Positions 44,741-55,989 of a stretch of DNA of 64,000 nucleotides are shown here, piece after piece; positions within the stretch are counted from its first letter, which is position 1, and each line of letters opens with the position of its first letter. The notes beneath the pieces are model-generated. The model was not told where the DNA came from and made no database searches. It worked only from the letters and a program-made list of their open reading frames with translations. A program made the translations under genes and the position numbers. Source of the stretch: Meghimatium bilineatum (lineage: Eukaryota; Mollusca; Gastropoda; Stylommatophora; Philomycidae); assembly GCA_034231615.1 (NCBI GenBank), contig CM067298.1:20155478-20219477 (forward strand), in the 5' to 3' direction.

Positions 44741-45919
44741 TCGATATCTATTGCAGTTTGATACCCTTAAGCCATTTGGTCTTGATACCGATCATTCATT
44801 TATTTAGATATTGCGGGTTATTTTGTCGTTTGTGTTGCTTACATATATAGTTATTTTATTCCGTTCAAGTTCCCTTTATATTTTTTAATGCGCGTCTCCA
44901 TGACAATACTTGTGTATGCGTACGTCATTGTTACCGTGTACTGTTCAGCGTCAGTCGTCTAATGCGTTTATGATAGTGCTATTATTTCTACTGTATATTC
45001 AATGTGTATTTTGTATTTTAGAGTGAAAAAACAACCACACTAAGGTTGAAACATTGAAAATGTCTTTTATATTGTGATTTGTAATTTTTCGTACCAACAC
45101 GCAATGGTAAGATACATACGTCGGTACATTGATTGTTCATTTTTTCAAATCTTGTGTTCTACGTAGGCAATATGATTTAACATAAGTACACAGAACATCA
45201 AATGACAATTTGGTCACATGGTGATACGACTTCAACATTTACAATCATAACGCGCGTTATTTTGTATGAGTTATGACAGCAGGATGTCAGCAGTTCATAG
45301 GTTATCCGTTCTCACTCTAAATAAATCTATCAGTGTGTATTGTTCGACAATTACAATTCGATGCTGATTGCATTCCTTGATAATTGTAGTAGGCTCAGAG
45401 GATCAAATGCACACCGTAGTCTCAACTTCCTTATGTACAGCGCTGATGATATCCATGAGCATGGTTTGTGTCAACAAGGAGAGACTGACAAATCTATCAC
45501 TGCAGTTCATATTATGTGTCTGACCATTGAGAAACTGACAAATCTATCACTGCAGTTCATGTTATATGTATGCACATCTGTGCTATTTGTCAATGTTTTC
45601 ACTATAGTAACTATTTTGATGTATCCATTTATCCATTCAGATTTATAGCTGTCTATCAATGTTTATATATATCTATATGGTTCCCTAACTAGCTGCCTAA
45701 CTATCTACCCACCAACCTACCGAAATATATATCTAACTATCTACCTACCTATCTACCTAACTATGTGCGCACCCACCCAAACGTTACCATAGACTAAATT
45801 TGAAATGATGTGTATGTAATAATTGTGACTTCCGGTAAAATGCTGTATTTTTCTATGGCCTGTTCTTTATAGGAGTTTCGGACAGGATTTAGGCACCAAC
45901 GTTTTAAAACAAGCTCTCA

Positions 45920-46140
45920 CTGAACTTTAATACATTCATCGATTTCAAGAGATGTTCTTTAAGGTACGAGGGATGTGGAAGAAGAAGAGGTGTTCAGACA
46001 AAGGCATGGCTAGATAATATTAAAGACCGGATGGGGTATGATGTTCCCAAACTCATCAGGACAGTAGAGGATATAGATGCGTGGAGATCGTTCTGCATCA
46101 CATGTCACAATGTGACACCCCTACAACCTTGACAGGTTAT
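45920..46140 (+). mobile_element. LINE C-terminal remnant
   Basis: The frame reads GVQTKAWLDNIKDRMGYDVP, then KLIRTVEDIDAWRSFCI, matching the 'GRQxKAWxDNIKxxTG...EDRDAWRSF' pattern of LINE C-termini, ending at TPLQP and a stop. Confidence 0.8.
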
Positions 46141-46192
46141 GTGTATTACTATTACTATTACTACTATTATTACTATTATTATTATTATATGT
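46141..46192 (+). repeat. (ATT)n microsatellite
   Basis: About 50 bp of attact and att units directly downstream of the LINE end; it may be its 3' tail. Confidence 0.85.
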
Positions 46193-46234
46193 AAAAAATA
46201 TGACGTCATTGAATCTTTCGTATTTGAATGGTTA

Positions 46235-46640
46235 ATGTACAGCGTACAATCAGCAGAATAGTGATAAATTATATCGAGGCAACAGAGATGGGGTTTTATA
46301 GAAGAATGTTAAGAACACCATGGACACATGGTAAGCGTAATGAAGATATCTTGATAGCAGTTCATTAAACAAAGAGAGAGTTGTTTACCCACATCAGACA
46401 GAGACAGTTCATATTTTTTGGACCGATGTTAAGAATAAGCTTAAAGATGTAACACATTATAACAACAGGCAATTTGAAGAGCGAGAGGGATAATAGAAGA
46501 CCAATAGAGGAGGTGCTGGATAACCTGGCATTATCGCATAGGAGAACATCTGTGTGGGAAATTATTGACACTGCACAAAACAGGAGCCTGTGGAAAGACA
46601 TGATAATGAACGCCACACGGTATGGACCGTAAGATGAAGT
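46235..46640 (+). mobile_element. LINE C-terminal remnant
   Basis: Frames read GFYRRMLRTPWTHGKRNEDI, then RQRQFIFFGPMLR, then HRRTSVWEIIDTAQNRSLWK with DMIMNAT. The pattern is 'MWFYRRMLRIPWT...RQFxFFGHVxR...DRSLWR'. Two small frameshifts. Confidence 0.8.
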
Positions 46641-47259
46641 GTGCAAAATAATGACTCAGCTGGTTGCTGTCAGTATAGAGTTCACTTGTATTCTCTGAAC
46701 AAGAAATAACTTTATTGTGCTACGAGACACGTAACCCAATGTGCAACTGACATGAGCAGTAGTTCTTTTGTCATATATGTTTTACTGTAAATAACGTCAC
46801 ACGAGATTTCACAAAACACCCACAATTCCTGTGATGTACTACTATCATCAATGTAAACGAGTGAATTGTGACTTTGCAAACACCCTATATAATCACACTC
46901 AGTGTAAGGAAACAACAACCTCACTGCAGTTTTGTTGATTTTGTTATCGTGTTATGTACTTTGTAGAAACTCTCCTTACATATTTCTGTTTCTTCCCCGT
47001 TTTTTTCCTGTTGTATCAGCCCTCACATCTTTAGTGCGTTATGTTGTTCCCAATTACTGAGGATTTATCTTGTGATTAAGAGGAGAAAAGGAGTGGCTAA
47101 TAGTACCTTCAATGACATGAAGAAAGAAGGCACATCTAAGCAAATTACAAACAAGTTAAAAATGAGAATAGGACTGGCAAAAAGTACCTGTAATGACACG
47201 AGGAAAATAGTAACTTCTAAACAAATTACAAACAAGTTAAAAATGTGAATTATGAAATG
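46641..47259. other. Unassigned sequence with a short direct repeat
   Basis: A 77-bp direct repeat lies near 47075-47245 (aaattacaaacaagttaaaa in both copies, with taatagtacctt/aaaaagtacctg upstream). No gene. Confidence 0.45.
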
Positions 47260-47725
47260 CTACATCTATTCTATATTAATGTATGGATCAGAAACATGGA
47301 CACTAAATAAACAGTTGGAAGGCAGAATTGATGACTTTGAGATGTGGGAATATAGAAGAATAGGGAGAACATCACTGGAAGAGTAGAAAACAAAGAGGCT
47401 CTAAAAACACTTAATATGAAGAAAGAATTACTAAGAGAAATAAAGATCAGGCTAATAAAATATTTTGGATACATTAAAAGACATGACACCGTATTGAAGA
47501 CCTTACTTGAGAGAATGTAGAGAAATCTCTCGAATTTTGAGGTTAAAACTTGAGGGTAAAGTCGACGGGAAGTGAGCAAGAGGTAGGTAGAGATACATGT
47601 GGGAGAGTAATATCACAAAATGGACAGGCTACAGTCTAGCAGGGTGTACCACCAAAACAAGAGATAGGGGATGTTGGAGGTCTGTTGCAGCCAACCTTCG
47701 TTGTGGAGATGACACTTGATGATGA
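47260..47725 (+). mobile_element. LINE 3' end, family A, with a 36-nt insertion
   Basis: Frames read SILMYGSETWTLNKQLEGRI, then ALKTLNMKKELLREIKIRLI with KYFGYIKRHDT, then YMWESNITKWTGYSLAGCTT and DRGCWRSVAANLRCGDD, followed by a tgatgatgatgat tail. It is the same family as 1095-1485. A 36-nt segment (47512-47547) interrupts the codons for KTLLEGKV and is flanked by acttgag on both sides; the sister copy has a single acttgag. Confidence 0.88.
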
Positions 47726-48099
47726 TGATCTTGTGATTGCAGAAGCTCACTACCAGAGTCAATAACACACACGGAGAGTATAATAAGCCTTCAACATGTC
47801 ATCTGTGAATGGCTGCTTTATCAAATTAAATTAATTTTTTCGAAAAAGGGTGAAAAAAAATCTGAAGCAGTTTTCTTTTATTTAGCTTCTAAACAAAAAA
47901 GAAATAACAAACGGTCCTCAAGACAAAGAAGTGCTAATAATTGTCACAACAATGCTCGAGTGAGCAGAGATAAACGAGAATTTAGCGTGCGAATCTCACG
48001 GTCAAGTAGAAAGTATTACGGCATGCTAATCGATTCCAATATTTTATCCTGTCCAAATAAAAACATTTTAATCCTTCCCAGCAAATGTTTGTTTGTTTG
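47726..48099. other. Unassigned spacer
   Basis: No supported feature. Confidence 0.35.
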
Positions 48100-48435
48100 T
48101 TTTGCGTTCGCTCCATTGTAACCCTCACGGATATCCGTGCGATTTCCGCCGGGAGCGTGATTACGTTGTGCCACCGTTATGCGCCTTGTAGGCCTAGCAC
48201 ATCCGATTTCGGCATGTCTTGACAATTCGGGTGGGCTACCCTTAGCCTGTGACAGCCTCTATATCTGTCTCCAGGCACGCGTAGTGGCGACTCTTCGCCC
48301 AGACGATTTTTGCTCTCGTCTGACTCGCACGAGGTGTTCCACTGTCTATGAACTTGCCTCGTGTAATTGGACGTGCTGTGCCTGTGCCCATTCGGTACTG
48401 AACCGTTTCTCATCTGTGAGCCTGGTTCCTTAAGG
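48100..48435 (+). repeat. GC-rich dispersed repeat R, copy 2
   Basis: Aligns with 30560-30905 in the same orientation: gcgttcgctc, gcgatttccgccgggagcgt, gattacgttgtgcc, gtgacagcctctatatctgt, cacgaggtgttccactgtct and gtgtaattggacgtgctgtg. It continues into a tandem region. Open frames occur on both strands but have no recognised domain. Confidence 0.75.
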
Positions 48436-48474
48436 GGAAGAACTCAACAGAAGAGTTGGACCCTGGCTCTTTCG

Positions 48475-48560
48475 TCCTCTTAGCCAAGGTGTCATTCACC
48501 GACATCGTGTACCCCTTGTCCAAGTTCGAGTCTCACACCACGCGTTTGAGAGCAAGGCGT
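48475..48560 (+). other. Possible tRNA-like (SINE) head inside repeat R
   Basis: tagccaaggtg (48481-48491) fits box A exactly, and aagttcgagtc (48522-48532) fits box B at 9 of 11 positions, 41 nt apart as in tRNA genes. It could be chance in GC-rich sequence. Confidence 0.4.
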
Positions 48561-48900
48561 TCTCGAGCTGAGCGTCCCTGTCCCAATAGCGCCTGAGCCC
48601 ATCAGGTACCGAACCCTTTCTCTCTTCAAGTGTATTTCCGGTATAGGAAACCTTGACAGTAGAGTTGGGCCAGGACAAACATCGTTGTCCCTTTTGTGCC
48701 TGAGCCCATCGGGTACGGAACCCTTTCTCTCTGCAAGTGTACTTCCGGTATAGGAAACCTTGACAGTAGAGTTGGGCCAGGACAAACATAGTTGTCCCTT
48801 TCTTGCCTAAGCCTATCGGGTACAGAACCCTTTCTCTTCGCGAGCATATTTCCGGTTTAGGACGGCTCGACATTAGAGTTGGATTAGGTCTTCTTGCTTT
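48560..48900 (+). repeat. 107-bp tandem repeat
   Basis: About three units with tatttccggtataggaaacc starting at 48631, 48738 (acttccgg) and 48845 (atttccggtttagg), exactly 107 bp apart. Each contains cagtagagttgggccaggac and cccatcgggtacggaaccct. Minus-strand frames are open across units with no known domain. Confidence 0.9.
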
Positions 48901-49450
48901 ACCAAACGCCAATGAATGGGTCTGGGTCTCTGCCTGTAAGAAACACAGGTAACTAGAAGCTCGTCTCGAGCTGACGGAGCTTGTAGTTCCCCTTTCCTAG
49001 GGACTTTTCACTTTCTATTTGCAGTTCGCGCTGCCCTCTAGCGCTGTTCTGCCCTTTCATTGTTTCATTGTACTCGGTATGAAATCTATTTGTCTCTCGC
49101 CATGCATCTACCTTTACGTGCATTTTACATTGGCCGCCCCTCCAATGTTCGGACTGGACTGACTAGCTTCACTGTATGTCGACAGTGTCGCTATATGTGG
49201 TGATGCTGGTGGTGTCGGAGATATTGTCTGTCTCTTGTGCAGTCAAATCTCTTTCCATCTGCTACCTCCACATTCTCGGACACGATCCCCAAATGATTTG
49301 GCCAGAATCAGCTCGAGCTGCTGTATTTCTGCTTCCAGGGTGCACAGCGTGGAGGTACATTTGGGATCTTGGTTATCTGCTAACCCTGGGTCCGTCTAGA
49401 GCAATGCGTTCCCTTTGCACCCCTCCCAGCACATGTTTTTTATTCACTAC
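48901..49450 (-). other. GC-elevated segment with coding-like minus frame
   Basis: Base composition stays richer in GC than the surroundings. On the minus strand near 49340-49250 a frame reads CTLEAEIQQLELILAKSFGD, an amphipathic, coiled-coil-like run, but it soon meets stops. It might be the gag-like start of an LTR retrotransposon or unrelated unique sequence. Not assigned. Confidence 0.25.
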
Positions 49451-49689
49451 TTCAGAAGAATGAGTTTAAATCTATTATATTTATATTGTAAAATATGTTT
49501 TGTAGGCGTCATATTTAAAGATAGCTGAACGTTGATCAAGTATCGCGATCAGAGCACACACAACACACTTACCACCGCAGATAATTTATACAATAATGCC
49601 AACATTGGGGATGTCTGATATTACATTATCATTTAGACGCCAATTTCTACCACTTCATCCATTGTCATCTTCTGTCAAGAGTTCAAAAT

Positions 49690-49955
49690 CTCTGTTCCCG
49701 CACCTCCCCCCCCCCCGGTAAAAAAAAACCACACCACTTAACATGAAAAATTTAGATAAAACTATTACCATTTCTTTTAAACATTTTAAGAAAAAACTTT
49801 CAAATAGAAACAGTTTAACAGCTGCTTAAAAAAGGATTGGTGACGCTGACTTTTAGTCAAACCCTGTCACAAGTCAAAATCTCCCCTTGTCCAAAACTGT
49901 TAAACGTTTTCAGACACACTCCCTCTCCTAATTGATGACGTAATTTATGAACAGC
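49690..49955. mobile_element. Mariner-like MITE, right-end copy
   Basis: The right end reads gatgacgtaatttatgaaca, like the inverted end of the copies at 24063 and 38770. A C-run lies near 49709. The left end is unclear and probably lost. Confidence 0.5.
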
Positions 49956-50114
49956 TTCTTTACAGTATTGTTGACCTGTGCTTAATTCTGGCAGTCTACA
50001 AAACCAAATTCAGGCACGTCAAATGGTAGAATGTTTCAGACACAGAATGTACTACTATGTTGCTCGAAAATTGTCGATATTTTGTGCTGGTTTATTTTTA
50101 TAACTAAATATAAA

Positions 50115-50230
50115 CTCCCACTGGATCTCTTGTATCAGGACAATTGTCTTACTAGCTTTCCAACAGAATTTAGGTACATACTATAAAGTGGTACAACACA
50201 TCTGATTTCGGTAGCGATATGTATAAATTT
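50115..50230 (-). repeat. Family G dispersed repeat, copy 8 (fragment)
   Basis: Plus-strand landmarks: aaactcccactggatctctt, ggacaattgtcttactagct and ttccaacagaatttagg, then acatctgatttcgg. It is the extra-segment subfamily, as at 6449. Confidence 0.6.
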
Positions 50231-50815
50231 AATTTTTTACAAATTCCACTTCCGGACGGATGTCTGCACCCATATTGCTAGTAAGGTCAATTTGTTCGAC
50301 AACCAGTGTATCGGTTCGCTCGCGCAGCACTCTGATCTGCTTGGCACATATACGAATGTTTCACAGTAAACGTTTCTTTACCCATAACGTTTTACCGCTG
50401 TCTGTATCGTTATATAACTTACTACAGAATTTATCTAACGATGTTGTGTCCTGTTTGTACGAGAATTCTTACACAGACTTCAACTAAAAACTGTTTTAAT
50501 ATTATTATATACACAGTAAACAATAGAAATACATATTGCGAAATGAAAGCATGACGAAGTAATTGAAGAGAGTATGGATACACATGTGTGTACAGTTTGG
50601 TTTGTAAGAATTGTAACTTCTCAGACCTAGTATCTCAGAAGTGAAATAATAAACTAAAATGTGACTATCGTATGTGTTATTTGGTGGGTTTGAACATATG
50701 GTATGTGTACATAGTGATTCTGGTTTAATCTTTTGTTGTGTGTGCGCAGAGGAACTGGTTTAATTCTTTGCTGGGTGTGTTGTATGATGAATATAATCTT
50801 CTGTTTATAGTATAC
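50231..50815. other. Unassigned sequence
   Basis: No supported feature. Confidence 0.35.
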
Positions 50816-51390
50816 TGAGTTTAAGCATTTGCTGGGTGTGTGTAGTGTGCTGGACGTAAGCATTTGCTAGGTGTGTGTAGTGTGCTGGACGTACGCATTT
50901 GCTGTGTGTGCAGTGCGCTAAAAGTACGTATTTTCTCGGTGTGTGTAGTGCGCTGGACGTAAGCATTTACTGTGTGTGCAGTGCGCTAAAAGTAAGTATT
51001 TTCTCGGTGTGTGTAGTGCGCTGGGCGTAAGCATTCGCTGGGTGTGTGTAGTGTGCTGGACGTAATCATTTGCTGTGTGTGTAGTGCGCTAAAAGTAAGT
51101 ATTATCTCGGTGTGTGTAGTGTGCTGGGCGTAAGCATTTGCTGTGTGTGTAGTGTACTGGACGTAAGCATTTGCTTTGTGTGTAGTGTGCTGGACGTAAT
51201 CATTTGCTGTGTGTGCAGTGCGCTAAAAGTAAGTATTTTCTCGGTGTTGTAGTGTACTGGACGTAAGCATTTGCTGTGTGTGTAGTGTGCTGGACGTAAG
51301 TATTTTCTCGGTGTGTGTAGTGTGCTGGACGTAAACATTTGCTGGGTGTGTGTAGTGTGCTGTACGTAAGCTTGTGCTGGGTGTGTTTAA
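50816..51390 (+). repeat. 33-35-bp minisatellite
   Basis: About 16 units of aagcatttgctgggtgtgtg followed by tagtgtgctggacgt, alternating with a second type (gcagtgcgctaaaagtaagt, attttctcggt). Minus-strand frames (TLHTQQMLTSSTLHTPR) are artefacts. Confidence 0.92.
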
Positions 51391-51489
51391 AATGATAAGA
51401 TAAACTGTTTTTCTGCTAAGAATTTTGTAATGCTTTATTCTAAGCACCCCGCTTTGCATTTATAATTATAGAACAATGGTGGTTAACTA

Positions 51490-51850
51490 TTGATAACTTA
51501 CATAATCTTTCTGTCTATTGTCTTTTCTCTACGTTTGCTGTTAAACGTCACATGATTTAACGACCTTGATTTTTAGTCTTAGGCACGTTTGGTCACTTTA
51601 GATGCATTAGTAGTATAATGTCTCAGAGCGTTGGTAACTCTTTCAACCCACTTTCTTGATCTTCATCTGCCATTTGATGTTTCTACTCATATTGTATGCT
51701 CTTGCTGCTAGGGAATTTGGGTTAATTCTCATTAAGTTGCTGTACCAATACAGTCTCTGTTTTTCAGTATATTTGACCACAAACTTTTTCCCAACATTTC
51801 GTGTAATATCTTTATTCCTCACATGATCTCTTTTGTTCTGCTTGCTCATG
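51490..51850 (-). mobile_element. LINE C-terminal remnant
   Basis: The minus-strand frame reads KQRLYWYSNLMRINPNSLAA followed by RAYNMSRN, fitting 'QRLxWYGHLMRMNPxSLAARAYNM'. It then reaches a decayed GRPKxRW position. DNA further left (ctcagagcgttggta) matches the copy at 180-640. Confidence 0.75.
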
Positions 51851-52383
51851 TTCTTATACGTCTCATTTCACATGTCGTAAGCTGTTTCTCTTGTTCGTTA
51901 GCTAGTGTTCACATCTAAAATTGATAACACATTGTTGGTACGAAGATTGAATTTATGATTTGCCGTTTGGTATCGATTATGATAATTGTGACTCAATATT
52001 GGTGTGTAAGCTCACAAGTTACGTAGTTGACTTGTTTTACATTCGTGTCTCCATCTTTCGTCCATTATTTTGTCGTTTGTAAAACTGACCCCAAAATGTT
52101 TATATTTCTATAAAACACACACAATACATCACAAAAATGACCACGAAAAACATAGTATACAGTACAATGACTAAGAACAAAATTGTGTTGAAATCAGAAG
52201 TTGTGGTATATACTAGTTCTATGTGATTAACTGAAATATTTTAAAGACTTTTAGCAAGATATTTTGACTTCGGTACATTCAATCAGAACATATTGTAACT
52301 GTACAATAACAACGTCATTATATTACATCAACATAAGGTAATTTTTGCGTGAAACACGTAACAACAATTGTACTTACACAAAG
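51851..52383. other. Unassigned sequence
   Basis: No supported feature. Confidence 0.35.
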
Positions 52384-52712
52384 CACAGGTTTTTAGAACG
52401 TCCCACGACGGACTATCATTAAACCTAAGGGGTTGTAAGCAGTTAAGGATTTACCTATAAGCTAAACCAGCTATAGCTTAGGGCTCCCACTTTCTAAAAA
52501 AACACTAAAAAATCATATTTAGCACTGACATATAATATCTGGACTTATAAAGGGCCCCATATCTCAAATAGCCTAGGGCCTTATCTAATCTAAATCCGGC
52601 GTAGGCTGTAAGGGAAAGTAAGTTGTTCAGATCATATTCATAGAATCATAGGACCCCCCCTAGTTTTAGTGATAGTCCGTCGTGTCGAAGTGGGACGTTC
52701 TAAAAACCTGTG
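52384..52712. mobile_element. TIR element (329 bp) hosting a nested MITE
   Basis: Inverted ends cacaggtttttagaacgtcc and ggacgttctaaaaacctgtg are identical over 23 bp (52384-52406 and 52690-52712). They continue, after a 6-nt indel, through gacggactatca / tgatagtccgtc and on to a G/C-rich block (ctaagggg / ccccctag). Outside the ends, tacttac / gtaagta also pair, so the true border could lie further out. No coding capacity; superfamily not assigned. Confidence 0.85.
52440..52607. mobile_element. MITE nested inside the 52384-52712 element
   Basis: Imperfect TIRs: left ggatttacctataagctaaa ... tatagcttagggctccc, right gggccccatatctcaaatag ... ctaatctaaatccgg. The GGATTTAG / CTAAATCC core with GGGCCC is the style of the hAT-type MITE at 36706. 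The arms match over about 45 nt with scattered changes. Target duplication unclear (tgtaag adjoins both sides). Confidence 0.65.
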
Positions 52713-53389
52713 TCTTACGTAAGTATATTACATCAAAAGAAGGGGCAAATTCCTGATCTTTTCAAGACCAGTAAAACGGTAACGTATAAGCTGTCCAAAC
52801 TGCGCGCCTCACGCAGATATCTGTGTGGCCGCTGCCAGAACGACTTTGTCGTGCAGTCGGTATATATATGCGTTCCTCTCGTCCTGAATGATCATTGAAA
52901 ATGCCAGTATTCAACGGTTTGTTTCTGGAATTACTTATGGGACATTAGAGAGATCACTTGAAGTGTGTGTGCTGTTACATATATATGATTGACTATGTAG
53001 GTGCTGCTTGGTGATAGACTGTTAAGGTAACTAGCTGACGGCTGATAGTAAAATGTAATCAATTGGTTAGACATGAATAGGTCGATTGATTGCGATATTG
53101 TTTGATATATGATTAGTTACCGTGTCTGAAAATATTATCACGGTGATTGTTGTTAGTGCGTCTTCAACACTTGTTTCCGCTAGAGACATACAGGGGAAAG
53201 GGGAAAATGAAGGTTCCAATATTCAATATCTCTTTTAGTTATTGTAAGATAATATTTTTATTATATAATTACAGGTCTTTGTGTTTCTTGTTTCTTTAGG
53301 TAATAGAGCTCTTATATCCTTTTTGTGAAATGTGGAGCAGTCTCTGGAGTTGTGAAGAAGATATCAACCAGTAGTTTGTAAAGCGGATG
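52713..53389. other. Unassigned sequence
   Basis: A 62-codon frame (52710-52898) has no known domain. Nothing else recognised. Confidence 0.35.
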
Positions 53390-53765
53390 TTTTTTTTATA
53401 GAGTTTTGAAGACACTTCAACCATCAGTAGTTTGTAATGTGGAGATTTTCATAGTTTTTAAGACGTCATTAACTGTAGTACTGTGTAATGTGGAGATTTT
53501 CTATAGAGTTTGAAAAATACATCAACTGTAGTAGCGTGTACTGTGGAGATTTCTCTAGAATTTTGAAGAAAATTTCAACTCAATTATCAGTAGTGTGTAA
53601 TGTAGAGATTTCTATAGAAATTTGAAGAAAATTTCAACTCAACTATCATTAGTATGTAATGTGGAGATTTTTCTAGATTTTTGAAGAAGACATCAACTGT
53701 AGTAGTGTGTAATGTGGATTTCTCTAGAATTTTGAAGACAATTTCAACTATCAGTAGTGTGTAAT
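53390..53765 (+). repeat. About 55-60-bp tandem repeat, diverged
   Basis: Seven or so irregular units with agtagtgtgtaatgtggaga, tttttctagaattttgaaga and catttcaact, with length differences between units. Confidence 0.85.
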
Positions 53766-53959
53766 GATTGTCGAAGGAGCCTCATACTCAGAGAAGGTAA
53801 AAAAAGCCCATTAATATATATGAAGCCATGTGAATCCTCCCCATTGAAAAGTCTCCATATATGTGCAGGTGATCTGCTCTTGCTTGATGGATGGTCTGAT
53901 GGGCAGCAGGTCAGACGTTCAGTTCTACCTCATACGGCAATGATATTAGAAAGTATATA

Positions 53960-54225
53960 AATATTCTATTCTGTTTCTGGTATACATTTGTCAGATGCAT
54001 GTTGCATCATCGTGTGACATGTTCTTTCCAGAGCGTATTCTTCTATATGGAGCTTCTGAACACCTCGCGATCCTGGGCAAGTTGACCTGCCTCCTTCAGG
54101 GACATGTTTAAGCAATCATACAAAACGTTTGTCTATCGTCGTCTTGGGCGGCCTATTCCTCTGCTGCAGTTTACTCCTCCTTCTGCTATTAGTCTTCATG
54201 TTGCTGAAGGAGTATTATTGACAAT
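53960..54225 (-). mobile_element. LINE C-terminal remnant
   Basis: The minus strand reads GIGRPRRR with a stop in place of W, then TNVLYDCLNMSLKEAGQLAQ and DREVFRSSI, then NTLWKEHVTR. This fits 'GRPRRRWxDxIKxxLNMSL...AQDRxxFRxxI', the same subgroup as 32190-32611. Confidence 0.8.
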
Positions 54226-54513
<288 letters not shown>

Positions 54514-54519
54514 ATTATG

Positions 54520-55725
54520 TTTCTCTCTAAGGGCGATCCGAATTTTCCAATCTCGCGCAGGTATAGATCGACTATGATTCACACTTTTGAAAAATATTCT
54601 CGCCGGACAAGTTCTCTAAACGCATGAACTATGTCAGACCGATCCATTAATGTAGATATTGTCACCCATTACACGTAATACCTGCATGTACTGAAATTAC
54701 TATAAATGTAATCTTTCTGCGTCATAGATGTGATAACAGCATCCATTGACGGCGAAAGTCTCCCGCTCCAATTGTTCTGATCAGATTCATAGAATCACTA
54801 CGATTTCATAAGAATAGTTTTGCGATATCTGCCATACCATTGTCTCCGTCACAGCTTGTATCTCCATCAAAAGATTTCTCGTACTTGTAGTGAAGACACA
54901 GATCTATGACAGTTTTCCCACCAGGCCAGTCCGGAAAACACAAGCAAAATGTTAATGATGAATGACTGACTCACCTTGTAGGTTATTATATCATCAAGTA
55001 CAATGTTATTGTCAATGAGCGCTCAGACTTCTGTATCCACGTCTTCGAATTCTTTGTCCGTGGATATTTTATCGAGTGTGATTAGCACAGATAAGGTAGC
55101 ACGTTATAAAGACGGAGTGTGTATCCACGGTTCCTCAAGATCAATGGAAACACAATTGATCAATGATATCTTCTGCCTGTCCAACCATACTCTGCCGCTT
55201 TTGAGCCTGGATCATATCACATGAAAGGGATGTATGAAGTGTATCGGCACCAAGCTTAAGTTTCGCACGAGCACGCCACATATTAATTCTGTCAGATACG
55301 GTCGGAAAATCGAGTACAAATCTCATTGCCACACATGCTGCATCCTTAGTGCATCTCAAGATGATACATATGGTCACGTTTTGAATCTTGTATAGCCTGG
55401 TGATTTGTATATCACTAACCGTGAATATTGGACACAAGTATTCTATACGCAATACATCACTTATATATTAGTGCGAGTTTATGCTGGGGAATGTCACAAT
55501 GCTATTAATCCCAATGCCGATAGATCTTTGTAGGCTTTGTTTATGAATGGTCAATATGTGATTTCAAGGAAATACGGCGGTCGAATGTCACTCCCAGATG
55601 TAGGTATTGGAAAAATGTCAATCCAATTAAATTTCACTACTGGGGTATCTGTACTGATGTTGCGATTGTTCAGCGAGAACCAAGTGAGAACAACCTTCTT
55701 CTGGTTAATCAATATTTAAAAAAAT
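54520..55725 (-). mobile_element. LINE copy, RT thumb to C-terminus (degenerate)
   Basis: Reading leftwards: INQKKVVLTWFSLNNRNIS near 55720, HINKAYK-like residues (FINKAYKDLSALGLIALWHS) near 55540, then a 103-codon open frame (55452-55141) with LYKIQNVTICIILRCTKDAA and LDFPTVSDRINMWRARAKLK. These fit 'LDKVQNxALRLITGAxKSTP...PLSDRRDxxxARAxLK', the thumb-to-RNase H linker of Jockey-type LINEs. Further left, clear RNase H residues were not found, but [16 protein letters not shown] near 54575 resembles the terminal region. Broken by stops. Confidence 0.7.
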
Positions 55726-55989
55726 AATTTATATCGTTATATTTATACTTTATTTATATCATTAGGTTCAATTAGTTGCAGAGAAAGTAAGCAGTGGAAA
55801 CCAGGGAGGCTGTTCCATGTGTACGTTGCAAAATAAATCCTTAGTGGCGCCACAACCGAAATTATTTTAGCGTTTGTTGGTGCACACGAGTTTGCTCAAT
55901 CATCATATTATCAAATCAGAGTGTTATCTATTAACGATCACAACGCATTTTTTCCAGTTAAACGAATCAATCAATCATAAAGAAAGTTA
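55726..55989. other. Spacer between two LINE copies
   Basis: No supported feature. Confidence 0.3.

Larger units (their letters stand above)
42681..45919. other. Long stretch without recognised genes
   Basis: About 3.2 kb. It contains a (GA)n tract at about 43569-43594, motif copies at 43825 (minus) and 45020 (weak), a possible tRNA-like fragment at 44675-44740, a 50-bp direct repeat (ctgacaaatctatcactgca, 45485 and 45537), and CTAC/CTAT-rich sequence at 45700-45770. Confidence 0.4.

Noticed and set aside
48177-48912. Overlapping frames on both strands of repeat R as genes
   Set aside because: The frames overlap each other across tandem 107-bp units, and no family was recognised.
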